From Nitratidesulfovibrio sp. SRB-5 (GTDB taxonomy: Bacteria > Desulfobacterota > Desulfovibrionia > Desulfovibrionales > Desulfovibrionaceae), in the NCBI RefSeq assembly GCF_019931275.1, contig NZ_JAIOTY010000002.1:372001-436000 (forward strand): DNA of 64,000 bases, read 5' to 3'. The notes below the pieces were generated by a model, which searched no databases, was not told where the DNA came from, and saw nothing but the letters and a program-made list of their open reading frames with translations. Both the position numbers and the translations under genes were made by a program. This document shows, piece by piece, positions 41,696 through 50,710 of the stretch. The stretch's first letter is position 1, and each line of letters opens with the position of its first letter.

Positions 41696-44213
41696 ATGAA
41701 GACCACACACCAGCCGGCAACGTCCGGCATGGCCCGTGGCGGCTCGGCGGGGGGCGCTGGCGCAGTGCCCGCCGGGACCGGCCCGCAGGATTGCGCGGCC
41801 CGGGGGCTGGACCGCCGCACCTTTCTCAAGTGGTGCGCGCTGCTGGGCGGCGCGGCCATGCTACCCGGCGGCCTTGCCGGGCTGTGCCCCGCCGTGGCCG
41901 AGGCCGCCGGCGGCGGAGAGCCGCAGGATTTTGTCTGGAGTTCGTGCAATGTCAACTGCGGCAGCCGTTGCGTGCTGCGCGCCATGGTGCGTGATGGCGC
42001 CATCGTGCGCATGGACACCGACAACCTGGGCGCCGACGACTACGGCACCCACCAGATTCGCGCCTGCCTGCGTGGCCGGGCCATGCGCCAGCGGGTGTAC
42101 GCGCCGGAACGGCTGAAGTACCCCATGCTGCGCACCGGCAAGCGCGGCGAGGCCGCCTTCCGCCGCGCCACGTGGGACGAGGCGCTGGACGTCATTGCCG
42201 CCAAGATGAAGGACATCAGGGAACGCTACGGCAACGAGGCGTTCTACCTCAACTACGGCACCGGCAACCTGGGTTCGGTCATGTCCAAGTCGTGGCCCAC
42301 GGACCAGACGCCCATCACCCGGCTGATGAACTGTTACGGCGGCTACCTGAACCACTACAACACGTACAGCACCGCCCAGATCGCCACCAGCATGCCCTAC
42401 CTGTACGGCGGCGGGCTTGGCAACGCGCTGTCGGACATCGTCAACAGCAAGCTGGTGGTGCTGTTCGGCAACAACCCGGCGGAAACGCGCATGAGCGGCG
42501 GCGGGGTGGTCTACGACATCCAGCGCGCCAAGCGTGAAAGCAACGTGCGGGTCATCGTCATCGACCCGCGCTACACCGATACCGCCGTGGCCGTGGCCGA
42601 CGAGTGGATTCCCATCCGCCCGGCCACCGACGCCGCCCTGGCGGCGGGCATTGCCTACGTGCTGTTTACCGAAGGCATGGCCGACCGTTCCTTCATGGAT
42701 ACCTACTGCGTGGGCCACGACGAGGCGCACCTGCCCGAGGGCGTGCCCGCGGGCAGCTCGTACGAGGCGTACATCACGGGCAAGGGGCCGGACGGCGTGG
42801 CCAAGACGCCGGGCTGGGCCTCGGCCATCTGCGGGGTGCCGGTCGATACCATCCGAGATAGGCACCGCCAAGCCCTGCTGCATCAGCCAGGGCTGGGGGC
42901 CGCAGCGCCACCACAACGGCGAGACCAACTGCCGCGCCATTGCCGTGCTGGCCGCGCTGACCGGCAACGTGGGCATTCCCGGCGGCAACACCGGCGCGCG
43001 AGAGGGCGGCTATTCCATTCCCTTCCCCGGCTTTCCCACGCTGAAGAACCCGGTGGCCGCCAGCATTTCGTTCTTCCTGTGGACCGACGCCATCGTGCGC
43101 GGCCCGGAAATGACCGCCGAGCGTGACGGCGTGCGCGGCGTGCCCAGGCTGAACGTGCCCGTCAAGTTCATCTGGAACTACGCGGGCAACGCGCTGATCA
43201 ACCAGCACTCGGACATCAACCGCACCGCGCAGATACTGTCGGACGACACCAGGTGCGAGATGATCGTGGTGGTGGAAAACTTCATGACCCCCAGCGCGCG
43301 CTTTGCCGACGTGCTGTTGCCCGCCGTGACCAACCTGGAGGAAAACGACTTCGCCCACCAGGGCAGCACGGCGGAGATGGGCTACGTGGTCTTTGCCCAG
43401 AAGGCCATCGAACCGCTGTTCGAGTCGCGCAGCGTGTACGACATGTGCGCCGACATCGCCGAACGCCTTGGCGTGCGCGAACAGTACACCGAGGGCCGCA
43501 CCCGCGACGAATGGCTCCAGAAGATCCTGAACGATGCCCGCCAGAAGCTGCCCGACCTGCCCGCCACCCTGGAAGATGCGTGGAAGCTGGGCGTGTACAA
43601 GGTCAGGAATCCCGGCAAGCCCTTCGTGGCGTACAAGGCCTTCCGCGATGATCCGGTGGCCAACCCGCTGGCCACGCCGTCGGGCCGCATCGAGATATTC
43701 TCGAAGCGGCTGTGGGACATCGGCCACAAGTGGGAACTGCCCGCCGGTGAGCGCATCACCGCGCTGCCGGAATACGACGAGGCCGCGGAAGGCCAGGGCG
43801 ACCCGCTGCGCAGGAAGTATCCGCTGCAACTGGTCACCCACCACTACAAGCAGCGCACCCACTCCACCTACGGCAACGTGCCGTGGCTGAAGGAAGCGGC
43901 CCCCCAGACCGTGTGGGTGAACCCGCTGGACGCCGCCGACCGGGGCCTGGCCCATGGCGACATGGTGCGGGTGTTCAACGACCGGGGCGCCACGGTGCTG
44001 CCCGTGAAGGTGACGCCGCGCATCATGCCCGGCATCATCTCCATCCCGCAGGGGGCCTGGTACACGCCGGGCGCGGGCGGCACGGACTTCGGCGGCAGCG
44101 CCAACATCCTTACCTCGCTGCGGCCTTCGCCGCTGGCCAAGGGCAATCCGCAACACACCACCCTGGTGGAGATGGCCAGACATTCGGGAGGCAGCCATGC
44201 CAATGCCAGCTAG
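41696..44213 (+). pseudogene. dmsA: DmsA-like molybdopterin oxidoreductase, interrupted by a frameshift
   Basis: The N-terminal part (from ATG 41696, good ribosome site AGGAGAGG) has a Tat signal (LDRRTFLKW). It also has an Fe-S motif (CNVNCGSRCVLR ... ACLRG) and the usual DmsA/YnfE body. It reads in one frame up to VPVDTI at about 42853. The homology then continues in another frame from GAG 42855 (EIGTAKPCCISQGWGPQRHHNGE) to the stop at 44213. Relatives have about four to five more residues at the junction (of the type R-x-L-A-R), so a deletion of about 14 bases fits. The combined length (about 838 codons) is normal. Either the gene is inactivated or the assembly has an error. Confidence 0.85.
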
Positions 44214-44820
44214 ACCGGCGTTTCTCTTCGACTCGCGGCTGTGTACCGGCTGCAAGGCGTGCATGATCGCCTGCAAGGACAAGAACGACCTGGACCCTGG
44301 CGTGCGCTGGCGGCGGGTGACGGAATGCACCGGCGGCGAATGGACGCGCACGGCGGAAGGATACCGCCAGAACGTGTTCAGCTACTACCTGTCGGTGTCC
44401 TGCAACCACTGCGAAGACCCCATCTGCGTCCAGTCCTGCCCCACCACGGCCATGCACCAGGACAAGAACGGCATCGTCAGCGTGGACCCGAAGAAATGCG
44501 TGGGCTGCAAGTACTGCTCGTGGGGCTGCCCCTACGGCGCGCCGCAGTATTCGGAACGTCTGGGCCGCATGACCAAGTGCGACTTCTGCCGTGACGAGAT
44601 CGAGGCGGGCCGCCCGCCGGCGTGCGTGGCCGCGTGCCCCTCGCGGGCGTTGCAATGGGGCGACCTTGAGGGGCTGCGCGGCAAGCTGGGCCAGCCCATG
44701 GCCGTGGCCCCGCTGCCTGCCGTCTCGGCCACCCGCCCCGCCCTGTTCGTGATGCCGCACCGCAACGCGCGACCCGTGGGCTCCACCGCAGGCCTCAAGG
44801 CCAACCCAGAGGAGGTCTAG
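44197..44820 (+). CDS. dmsB: DmsB-like iron-sulfur electron-transfer subunit
   Basis: A 207-residue protein with four 4Fe-4S binding motifs: CTGCKACMIAC, CNHCEDPICVQSC, CVGCKYCSWGC and CDFCRDEI...CVAAC. This is the DmsB/PhsB arrangement. ATG 44197 has GGAGG six bases upstream and overlaps dmsA by 17 bases. It passes electrons from the membrane subunit to the molybdenum subunit. All cysteines are intact although the catalytic gene is broken. Confidence 0.93.
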   Translation: MPMPARPAFLFDSRLCTGCKACMIACKDKNDLDPGVRWRRVTECTGGEWTRTAEGYRQNVFSYYLSVSCNHCEDPICVQSCPTTAMHQDKNGIVSVDPKKCVGCKYCSWGCPYGAPQYSERLGRMTKCDFCRDEIEAGRPPACVAACPSRALQWGDLEGLRGKLGQPMAVAPLPAVSATRPALFVMPHRNARPVGSTAGLKANPEEV

Positions 44821-44824
44821 CTCC

Positions 44825-45700
44825 ATGTTTCACGAATGGTCGCTGGTTCTGTTTACCGTGCTGGTGCAGATGGCCGCCGGGGCCATGCTGCTGGCGCCCG
44901 TGGTGTCGCTGGCCTGCCAGGCCGGGGCTTCCGGGTCGGGCAATGCTGCCGCTCCCTCGCCGTGCCCCCGCGCCCGGCGCATCTCGCGCGGGGTGGCCCT
45001 GGTTGCCGCCCCGGTGATGGTGGCCTCGCTGCTCATCTCGCTGCTGCATCTGGGCTCGCCGCTCAATGCGCCCAAGACGCTGCTGCACCTCGGTTCGTCG
45101 TGGCTGAGCCGCGAAATCCTGTTCACCGGGCTGCTGGCGTTGTGCGCCGTGCTGCTGGCCGTGGCCGAAGGGCGCGGCAAGGGCGCATCCCCGGTGCTGC
45201 GCGTGGCCGGGGCGCTGGCCGCAGCCGCCTGCCTGCTGTCCATGACCAACGTGTACATGCTGCGCACCGTGCCCGCATGGAACGGCCCGCTTACCCCGCT
45301 GGCCTTCGTGGCGGCGGCGCTGCTGCTGGGCGCCGGGGTGGTGGCCGTTGCGGCCCTGTGGCCGCAGGCGGACGCCACGGAGGGCGAAGCACCGCGCCAT
45401 GGCGTGACGGCCCCGGCCCTTGCCGCGCTGGTGACCCTTGCCGCGCTGGCAGTGCACGCCCTTGCGCTGCTGGCCGCCATGCCCGGCCGCGTGGTGCCGG
45501 GCGGCATGGGCTTGGCCACGGCGCACCTGATCCTGCTGGCGCTGGGCGCGGGCGTGCTGCTGGCCGCGGCGCTGCGTGCCCGCGTGGCGGACATGCCCGC
45601 CGCGCTGCGTCTGGCGGGCCTTGCCCTGGCGCTTGCCCTGGCCGGTGAACTGGCCGGTCGGGTGCTGTTCTTCGGCCTGTATGCCCGAATGGGCCTGTAG
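44825..45700 (+). CDS. dmsC: DmsC-like membrane anchor
   Basis: A 291-residue protein with about eight membrane segments. The start (FHEWSLVLFTVLVQMAAGAMLL) and SLLHLGSPLNAPKTLLHLGSSWLSREIL are DmsC signatures. It anchors the reductase and oxidises menaquinol. The gene is four bases after dmsB. Confidence 0.92.
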   Translation: MFHEWSLVLFTVLVQMAAGAMLLAPVVSLACQAGASGSGNAAAPSPCPRARRISRGVALVAAPVMVASLLISLLHLGSPLNAPKTLLHLGSSWLSREILFTGLLALCAVLLAVAEGRGKGASPVLRVAGALAAAACLLSMTNVYMLRTVPAWNGPLTPLAFVAAALLLGAGVVAVAALWPQADATEGEAPRHGVTAPALAALVTLAALAVHALALLAAMPGRVVPGGMGLATAHLILLALGAGVLLAAALRARVADMPAALRLAGLALALALAGELAGRVLFFGLYARMGL

Positions 45701-45783
45701 GCCCGAAATCCTGTGGAACCGGTCGGACGGGGGGCGTTCGTGCTCCCCGGCCGGCCATGCCCCGCACCGTGCAAGGAGGCGTC

Positions 45784-46629
45784 ATGGCCCAGTGCAGGAA
45801 TGATATTGCCGCTTCTTCCGTCTCCGACGGCAGGCCAGTTGCCCCGAACATGCGTTCCGGCCCCATGCCGTTCATGGCCCACGCCGTGGCGTTGCGCTTT
45901 CTGGGGCAGGTGTTCCTGAATGGTCCGGTGGACGGCGGGCTGGTGCGCGCCCTGCGCGAGGGACTGTTTGCGGAATGGCCCGTGGCGTCTGTTGGCGCGA
46001 CCACCCGCCAGGCGCTGGAAATGCTGCGCGGCCTTGCCGGACCTGCCGTGGAGGCCGTGTACCCCGGCGGGGACGATGCCCGCTGGAACGCATTGGCGCA
46101 GGATCTGGAGCGCGACCACGCCCAGTTGTTCGTCGGGCCCGAAATTGCCGTGCCGCCGTGGGAATCGGTGTGGCGCGACAAGGACCGGCTGCTGTTCGGC
46201 GAATCCACCTTTGCCGTGCGCGCCGCCTACGCCCGCTTTGGCCTGGGGGCCGACCGCCCGGGCAACGAGCCGGACGACCATCTGGGGCGCGAATTCGGTT
46301 TTCTGGGCCATCTCGCCGGGCTTGCCGCGTCGGGGCCGGAGTCCCCCTCGTCCGAATCCCCCTCGTCCCCGGAGCTCGCAACGTCCCCGGAACTCCCAAC
46401 GTTCCTGCCGAACCCGCTTGACGCGGCCCGCACTTTTCTGGACGATCGTCTCCTGATGTGGGTGCCGATGGTGCGTGAAGCCATGCAGCGCGCCGCCCGC
46501 ACCCCCCACTATGTCGCGCTGGGCCTGCTGGCCGAAGGCGCGGCAAGGGACCTGCATGCGGATATCCACGCCCTGCGCGCCGCCAAGGCTGTTGCTCCGG
46601 CCGCCATCCCCCGCCCGTCCGGTGCCTGA
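45784..46629 (+). CDS. TorD/DmsD-family molybdoenzyme chaperone
   Basis: A 281-residue cytoplasmic chaperone. It has helical TorD features (LERDHAQLFVGPEIAVPPWESVWRDKDRLLFGESTF, DDHLGREFGFLGHLAGLA, FLDDRLLMWVPMVREAMQRAARTPHYVALGLLAEG). It has a Pro/Ser/Glu insertion at about 180-205 (SPSSESPSSPELATSPELP). ATG 45784 has GGAGG five bases upstream. It should bind the Tat signal of the DmsA-like protein until the cofactor is loaded. Confidence 0.88.
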   Translation: MAQCRNDIAASSVSDGRPVAPNMRSGPMPFMAHAVALRFLGQVFLNGPVDGGLVRALREGLFAEWPVASVGATTRQALEMLRGLAGPAVEAVYPGGDDARWNALAQDLERDHAQLFVGPEIAVPPWESVWRDKDRLLFGESTFAVRAAYARFGLGADRPGNEPDDHLGREFGFLGHLAGLAASGPESPSSESPSSPELATSPELPTFLPNPLDAARTFLDDRLLMWVPMVREAMQRAARTPHYVALGLLAEGAARDLHADIHALRAAKAVAPAAIPRPSGA

Positions 46630-48457
46630 TCCGCACCCGGACCACTTCCGCGAACGCGCACGCCAGTCGCGCCGCTCCCGTTGCGCGCGGGCGGCGCTGT
46701 CGGCGTTTTCGCCTTGCGTTTCGCGCATTCCCCGCGCTTCGCTGCCGCTGCTGCTCCGGCTGCTTCCTGCCCTGCTGGTGCTGCTGTCCGTCCTGTGCCC
46801 CGTCGCCCCGGCCCATGCCCGCGAGGTGGTGGTGGGCATCTACGACATGGAGCCGCTGTCCATGCGCGGCGCCGATGGCCGGGTGCAGGGCATCGTGGTG
46901 GACGTCATGGACGCCGTGGCCCGTGACGAAGGCTGGACCGTGCGCTACGTGTACGACGACTGGGACCGGCTGATGCCCATGCTGGAAGATGGCCGCATCG
47001 ACGTGCTGGCCCCCATCGCCTTTTCCGAGACGCGCACCGCCTACCGCTACAACCGCGACTATCTGGTCATCGACTGGGGGCAGATATGGGTGCGGCGCAG
47101 CACCCGCGTGGACATGCTGTTCGACCTGCAGGACAAGCTGGTGGGCGGGGTGTCCATGAGCATCTTTCCCGCCGGGTTCGAGGCCTTTGCCCGCCGCTTC
47201 GGCGTGCAGTACCGGCAGCGCGACTATCCCGATTACTCGGCCCTGCTGGACGCCCTGAACCGGGGCGAGGTGGACGCCGCCGTCATCCCCCGGTTCATCG
47301 GCACCCATCACGAGCGGCGCGGCACCGCAGAGCCCGCGTCCATCGTGTTCAGCCCGTTCGAGATGCGCTATGCCGCCATGCGGGGCCGGGCCGACGACGT
47401 CATGGACGCCCTTGACCGTCGTCTGGCGGCCTACAAGGCCGACAAGGATTCGGCGTACCATCGCAGCCTGAACCGCTGGATACGCGTCGACGCGCCGGTG
47501 CTGCCCGCCTGGCTGCCCTATGCACTGGGCGCCGCCGCCGTGCTGCTGCTGGCGCTGGCCGGGGTGAACAAGGCCCTGCGCGGGCAGGTGCGCCGCCAGA
47601 CCGAACAGCTGCGCGCCGCCAACGCGGACCTGGCCGTCTCGCGCGACCAGATCCGCACCCTGCTGGCCTACCAGCAGCAGGCGGCGGAAGACATCCGGCG
47701 GCGCATCTCGCGCGAGGTGCACGACGAACTGGGCCAGAACCTCACCGCCCTGAAGTTCGGGCTGCACCGGCTGGGGCGGGTGGTGCCGGAGGGAGACGGC
47801 CCGTCGCGCGAGCGCCTTCTGTCCATGACCCGCCTGACCGAGGACACCATAGAGGCGGTGCGGCGCATCTCGCGCGAATTGCGGCCCGGCCATCTGGACG
47901 ACATCGGCCTTTTGGCCGCCTCGCAGTGGCTGGTGCAGGATTTTTCGGCCAACACCGGCATTGCCGTGCACTTCGACGGCCCGGAACAGGGTGATGGCCC
48001 CAGGCAGGGGGATGGCCTCAGGCAGGGTGACGACCCCAAGCAGGGTGATGGTCCCGGACAGGGCGGCGATGCAGGCGCGGGCCGGGAACGGCAGGTGCCG
48101 GACGGGCGCGACCCGCTGGGGCCCATGGACCCCGACCGCGCCGTGGCGGTATACCGGGTGTTGCAGGAAGCCCTGACCAACGTGGCCCGCCACGCCGGGG
48201 CGCGACGCATCCACGTGACGCTGCGGCGCGAGGGCGGCTGCCTGCGCCTTGTGGTGGCCGACGACGGGCACGGTTTCGACGTGCACGGGCAGCGCCCCGG
48301 CGGCACGGGGTATCTGGGCATCGTCAACATGCGGGAACGGGTGGCCGCCTTCGGCGGGGAATTCCATATCGACAGCGCCGCGGGCGGCACCACCGTGCGG
48401 GTATGCGTGCCGCTGGAGCAGCCGGACGCGCAAGGGGGCGGGACATGCGGTTCCTGA
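46622..48457 (+). CDS. Sensor histidine kinase with periplasmic solute-binding domain (NarQ/DegS-type core)
   Basis: A 611-residue kinase. After a basic N-terminus and a hydrophobic export segment (about 40-62), residues 65-285 form an SBP_bac_3-type ligand domain (VVVGIYDMEPLSMRG, EDGRIDVLAPIAFSETR). The membrane segment is at about 296-318. The HisKA_3 phospho-acceptor is His 367 (ISREVHDELGQNLTALK). The ATPase domain starts near 395 and is interrupted at 455-484 by a repeated Gln-Gly-Asp linker. The GTG at 46622 overlaps the chaperone stop, so the sensor is in the dms operon. It probably senses a periplasmic electron acceptor or related compound. Confidence 0.88.
   Translation: MPDPHPDHFRERARQSRRSRCARAALSAFSPCVSRIPRASLPLLLRLLPALLVLLSVLCPVAPAHAREVVVGIYDMEPLSMRGADGRVQGIVVDVMDAVARDEGWTVRYVYDDWDRLMPMLEDGRIDVLAPIAFSETRTAYRYNRDYLVIDWGQIWVRRSTRVDMLFDLQDKLVGGVSMSIFPAGFEAFARRFGVQYRQRDYPDYSALLDALNRGEVDAAVIPRFIGTHHERRGTAEPASIVFSPFEMRYAAMRGRADDVMDALDRRLAAYKADKDSAYHRSLNRWIRVDAPVLPAWLPYALGAAAVLLLALAGVNKALRGQVRRQTEQLRAANADLAVSRDQIRTLLAYQQQAAEDIRRRISREVHDELGQNLTALKFGLHRLGRVVPEGDGPSRERLLSMTRLTEDTIEAVRRISRELRPGHLDDIGLLAASQWLVQDFSANTGIAVHFDGPEQGDGPRQGDGLRQGDDPKQGDGPGQGGDAGAGRERQVPDGRDPLGPMDPDRAVAVYRVLQEALTNVARHAGARRIHVTLRREGGCLRLVVADDGHGFDVHGQRPGGTGYLGIVNMRERVAAFGGEFHIDSAAGGTTVRVCVPLEQPDAQGGGTCGS
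47982..48072 (+). repeat. Repeated Gln-Gly-Asp coding unit within the sensor kinase
   Basis: About five imperfect copies of an 18-base unit (CAGGCAGGGGGATGGC and variants) encode QGDGP/LRQGDD and similar. They lie inside the ATPase domain, between the N box region and the dimer helices. Confidence 0.75.
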
Positions 48458-49164
48458 TCGTGGACGACCATGCCGTGGTCCGCAAGGGCATCATCGAGAT
48501 CGTGCACGACTTCGTGCCCGACATCGCGCCGGACCTGACCTTCGACGAGGCCACCACGGCGGCGGAGGCCCTGCGCCTTGCCGCGCGCCAGCGGCACGAC
48601 CTGATTCTGCTGGACATCTCGCTGCCCGACGACAGCGGGCTGGCCACCCTGGCCCGGCTGAAGGAAGAGGACCCGGAACGCCCGGTGCTGATCCTGAGCG
48701 TGCACCGCGAGGACGAGTATGTGGTGCACGCCTTCCGCAACGGGGCAGACGGCTACATCACCAAGAGCTCCGCGCCGGAGGAACTGCGCGAGGCGGTGAC
48801 CCGCATCCTGGAAGGCGACGTGTACATCAGCCCCACGGTGGCGGCGGCACTGGCCAATGCGGCCACGGGACGGCTGCGCGGGTCCGCCGGGCACGGGGGA
48901 CCGGATGGCGGCATGCCGTCGTACGGGGGCGGGTTGCCCAATGAGTTGGGCGGATTGGGCGGGCTGGCCGCACTGCTTTCGGCGCGGGAATACGAGGTCA
49001 TCGCCCGGCTGGCGCAGGGCGCCACGGTGGCCGAGATCGCCCGGGTCATGAACCTGAGCGGCAAGACCGTGAGTACCTACAAGACTCGCGCCATGCGCAA
49101 GCTGAACATCACCAACCAGGCGGAACTGTTGCGCTTCGCCATGCGGCACGGGCTGTCCATGTAG
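48445..49164 (+). CDS. NarL/FixJ-family response regulator
   Basis: A 239-residue regulator: receiver domain with Asp 7-8 and phospho-acceptor Asp 57 (LILLDISLPDDSG), Lys in YITKSSAPEE, and a LuxR-type helix-turn-helix (LSAREYEVIARLAQGATVAEIARVMNLSGKTVSTYKTRAMRKL). The linker is a Gly-rich stretch (about 148-176). ATG 48445 has a GGGGGCGGG site and overlaps the kinase end by 13 bases. It is the cognate partner of the kinase and the best candidate to control the dms promoter. Confidence 0.92.
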   Translation: MRFLIVDDHAVVRKGIIEIVHDFVPDIAPDLTFDEATTAAEALRLAARQRHDLILLDISLPDDSGLATLARLKEEDPERPVLILSVHREDEYVVHAFRNGADGYITKSSAPEELREAVTRILEGDVYISPTVAAALANAATGRLRGSAGHGGPDGGMPSYGGGLPNELGGLGGLAALLSAREYEVIARLAQGATVAEIARVMNLSGKTVSTYKTRAMRKLNITNQAELLRFAMRHGLSM

Positions 49165-49309
49165 CCGGCCGGAGGGGCGGCAGGCCTGCCGTCCGTCCGG
49201 TTTAACCTGTGGCGCCAGCCGTGCGCCTGCCTTGTTCGCGGATGACCGGGGGCGGCCTCCGCATTGCCTGCGGCACCTTTCCGTCCCCGTCCCGCACGGC
49301 CAGCCGCCG

Positions 49310-50485
49310 TTACTCCTTCCTTTCCCGCCGCTCCAGCTGTTCCAGCCGTTCCTCCAATGCACCGATGCGCACATGTTGGCGCTGGACGCACTGCATGAGC
49401 ATGGTGGCCACCTCCTGCATGGTCAGTTCGCGGTCGGGCCACCATGGCGCGTCCGGGTCGGGTGCTTCACGGAACAGCATGCCGTCCCCGTGGCCGTGGG
49501 GCGCGGGCATGCGCCGGGCCAGCCGTTCGTTGTGCGGGGCGTAGTGGGCCAGCACCGCTGCGCGCATGCCGGGCGACAGCAGCCCCACGTGGGCGAAGGG
49601 GGCAGCGGCGGCGCCGGGCAGCGCGTCGTACAGCATCGCGTAAGGGCCGTTGTCGTATATCCCGTCGAACATGGGGCGCACCGTGCGCAGCAGCTTGATG
49701 GCCTCCGGCGTGAAACCGTGGTTGGTGTTGAAGTTGGTGGCGGGAGGAAGGGGCAGATGGGCGATGGAGCCCACCCCCAGCAGGCCCAGCAGGTCGGCCA
49801 CCACGTCGCCGCATTGCAGGACGGAACGTTCGTAGGGGCGCACCACCATGTCGGCGGGGTCCGTGAAGCCCCACACCTCGTCCAGCCAGGCGTGCTCCAG
49901 CACGGAGACGGCGGCGCGAAAGAACACGTCGTCCAGTTCCCTGTCCATGAGGGCGCGGGCGAAGTCGTCCGGCGTGGGGTACTGGTCGTACTTCAGCCCC
50001 CACTGCTTCCAGGCATCCTCGATCCAGGTGTCCTGCCGCCGCACGTAGCACATGGCCACGGCGCGCAGGCCGGTGCGCTCCGTATGGCGGCGCACCATGT
50101 CGGCGTAGTCCGGCAGGCTGGGCGCCTCCAGGCTCAGCAGCAGGATGGGGGTATTGGTGGCGCGGCAGACGGCCACCGCCCGGTCCAGATAGTCGTCCTG
50201 CGCGTCGGGCTCCATGCCCATGATGATGGCCCCGTGGTGCGGCAGCACGAAATTCGGGTCGCCGGGGATGTCGGGGAACGCCGCGTCGGGCACGCGGTCA
50301 GGGTTCAGGGTGGGGTAGAGGATGCCGTACTGGCGGAACAGGGCGGTGCGGTTGTGGTCGCAGAAGGCCTGGATGGCGCTGCTGCCGGTCTTGGGTCCGC
50401 CAAGGTGGGCGACCAGCAGAGGGCCAGTTGTCGGGTCGGGCGTGATGGCGGCGCCGAGCAGGGCGGACGGGGCGTGTTCGGGCAT
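49310..50485 (-). CDS. Sulfotransferase-like protein
   Basis: A 391-residue protein. Near residue 26 it has VAHLGGPKTGSSAIQAFCDHN, the PAPS-binding 5'-phosphosulfate loop pattern (KTGSS) of sulfotransferases. Further on, TPILLLSLEAPSLPDY and RAVAMCYVRRQDTWIEDAWKQW match the 3'-phosphate-binding strand and Arg region. The C-terminus is a short coiled coil (ALEERLEQLERRERK). The likely role is sulfation of a surface polysaccharide or lipid. The neighbours give no clue to the acceptor. Confidence 0.72.
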   Translation of the reverse strand: MPEHAPSALLGAAITPDPTTGPLLVAHLGGPKTGSSAIQAFCDHNRTALFRQYGILYPTLNPDRVPDAAFPDIPGDPNFVLPHHGAIIMGMEPDAQDDYLDRAVAVCRATNTPILLLSLEAPSLPDYADMVRRHTERTGLRAVAMCYVRRQDTWIEDAWKQWGLKYDQYPTPDDFARALMDRELDDVFFRAAVSVLEHAWLDEVWGFTDPADMVVRPYERSVLQCGDVVADLLGLLGVGSIAHLPLPPATNFNTNHGFTPEAIKLLRTVRPMFDGIYDNGPYAMLYDALPGAAAAPFAHVGLLSPGMRAAVLAHYAPHNERLARRMPAPHGHGDGMLFREAPDPDAPWWPDRELTMQEVATMLMQCVQRQHVRIGALEERLEQLERRERKE

Positions 50486-50611
50486 GGCTGCGTCTCCGGC
50501 GGGTATGGCGCGGGGGATGGGGAGGGCAGAGAGGCAGCGCCCCGCGCGGATGCGCCCATGCTAGGTGAAGGTTGCGGTGCCTGTCGAGCGCGCCGCCCCT
50601 TTGCAAGTGTT

Positions 50612-50650
50612 AAAAATCCCCCGGTCCCGTTGTGCGGGGCCGGGGGATTC
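50612..50650 (-). terminator. Terminator of the complex I operon
   Basis: Read leftward, AATCCCCCGGCCCCGC pairs with the complementary GCGGGACCGGGGGATT-type arm, followed by TTTTTAA. It lies about 60 bases after the nuoN stop. Confidence 0.88.
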
Positions 50651-50710
50651 GTGTTGCAGAGGCCGGGAGCCAAGGCTCCGTCGGTGGTTTTCAGGGGCTG
50701 GTTTCCTACC

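Noticed and set aside
46600-48433. Long leftward open frame opposite the solute-binding sensor kinase
   Set aside because: The kinase frame has all catalytic motifs in order; the antisense frame has none.
49172-49196. Terminator after the NarL-type regulator
   Set aside because: GGCGGCAGG and CCTGCCGTCC pair only over a short imperfect stem with no T run close by; too weak to list as a feature.
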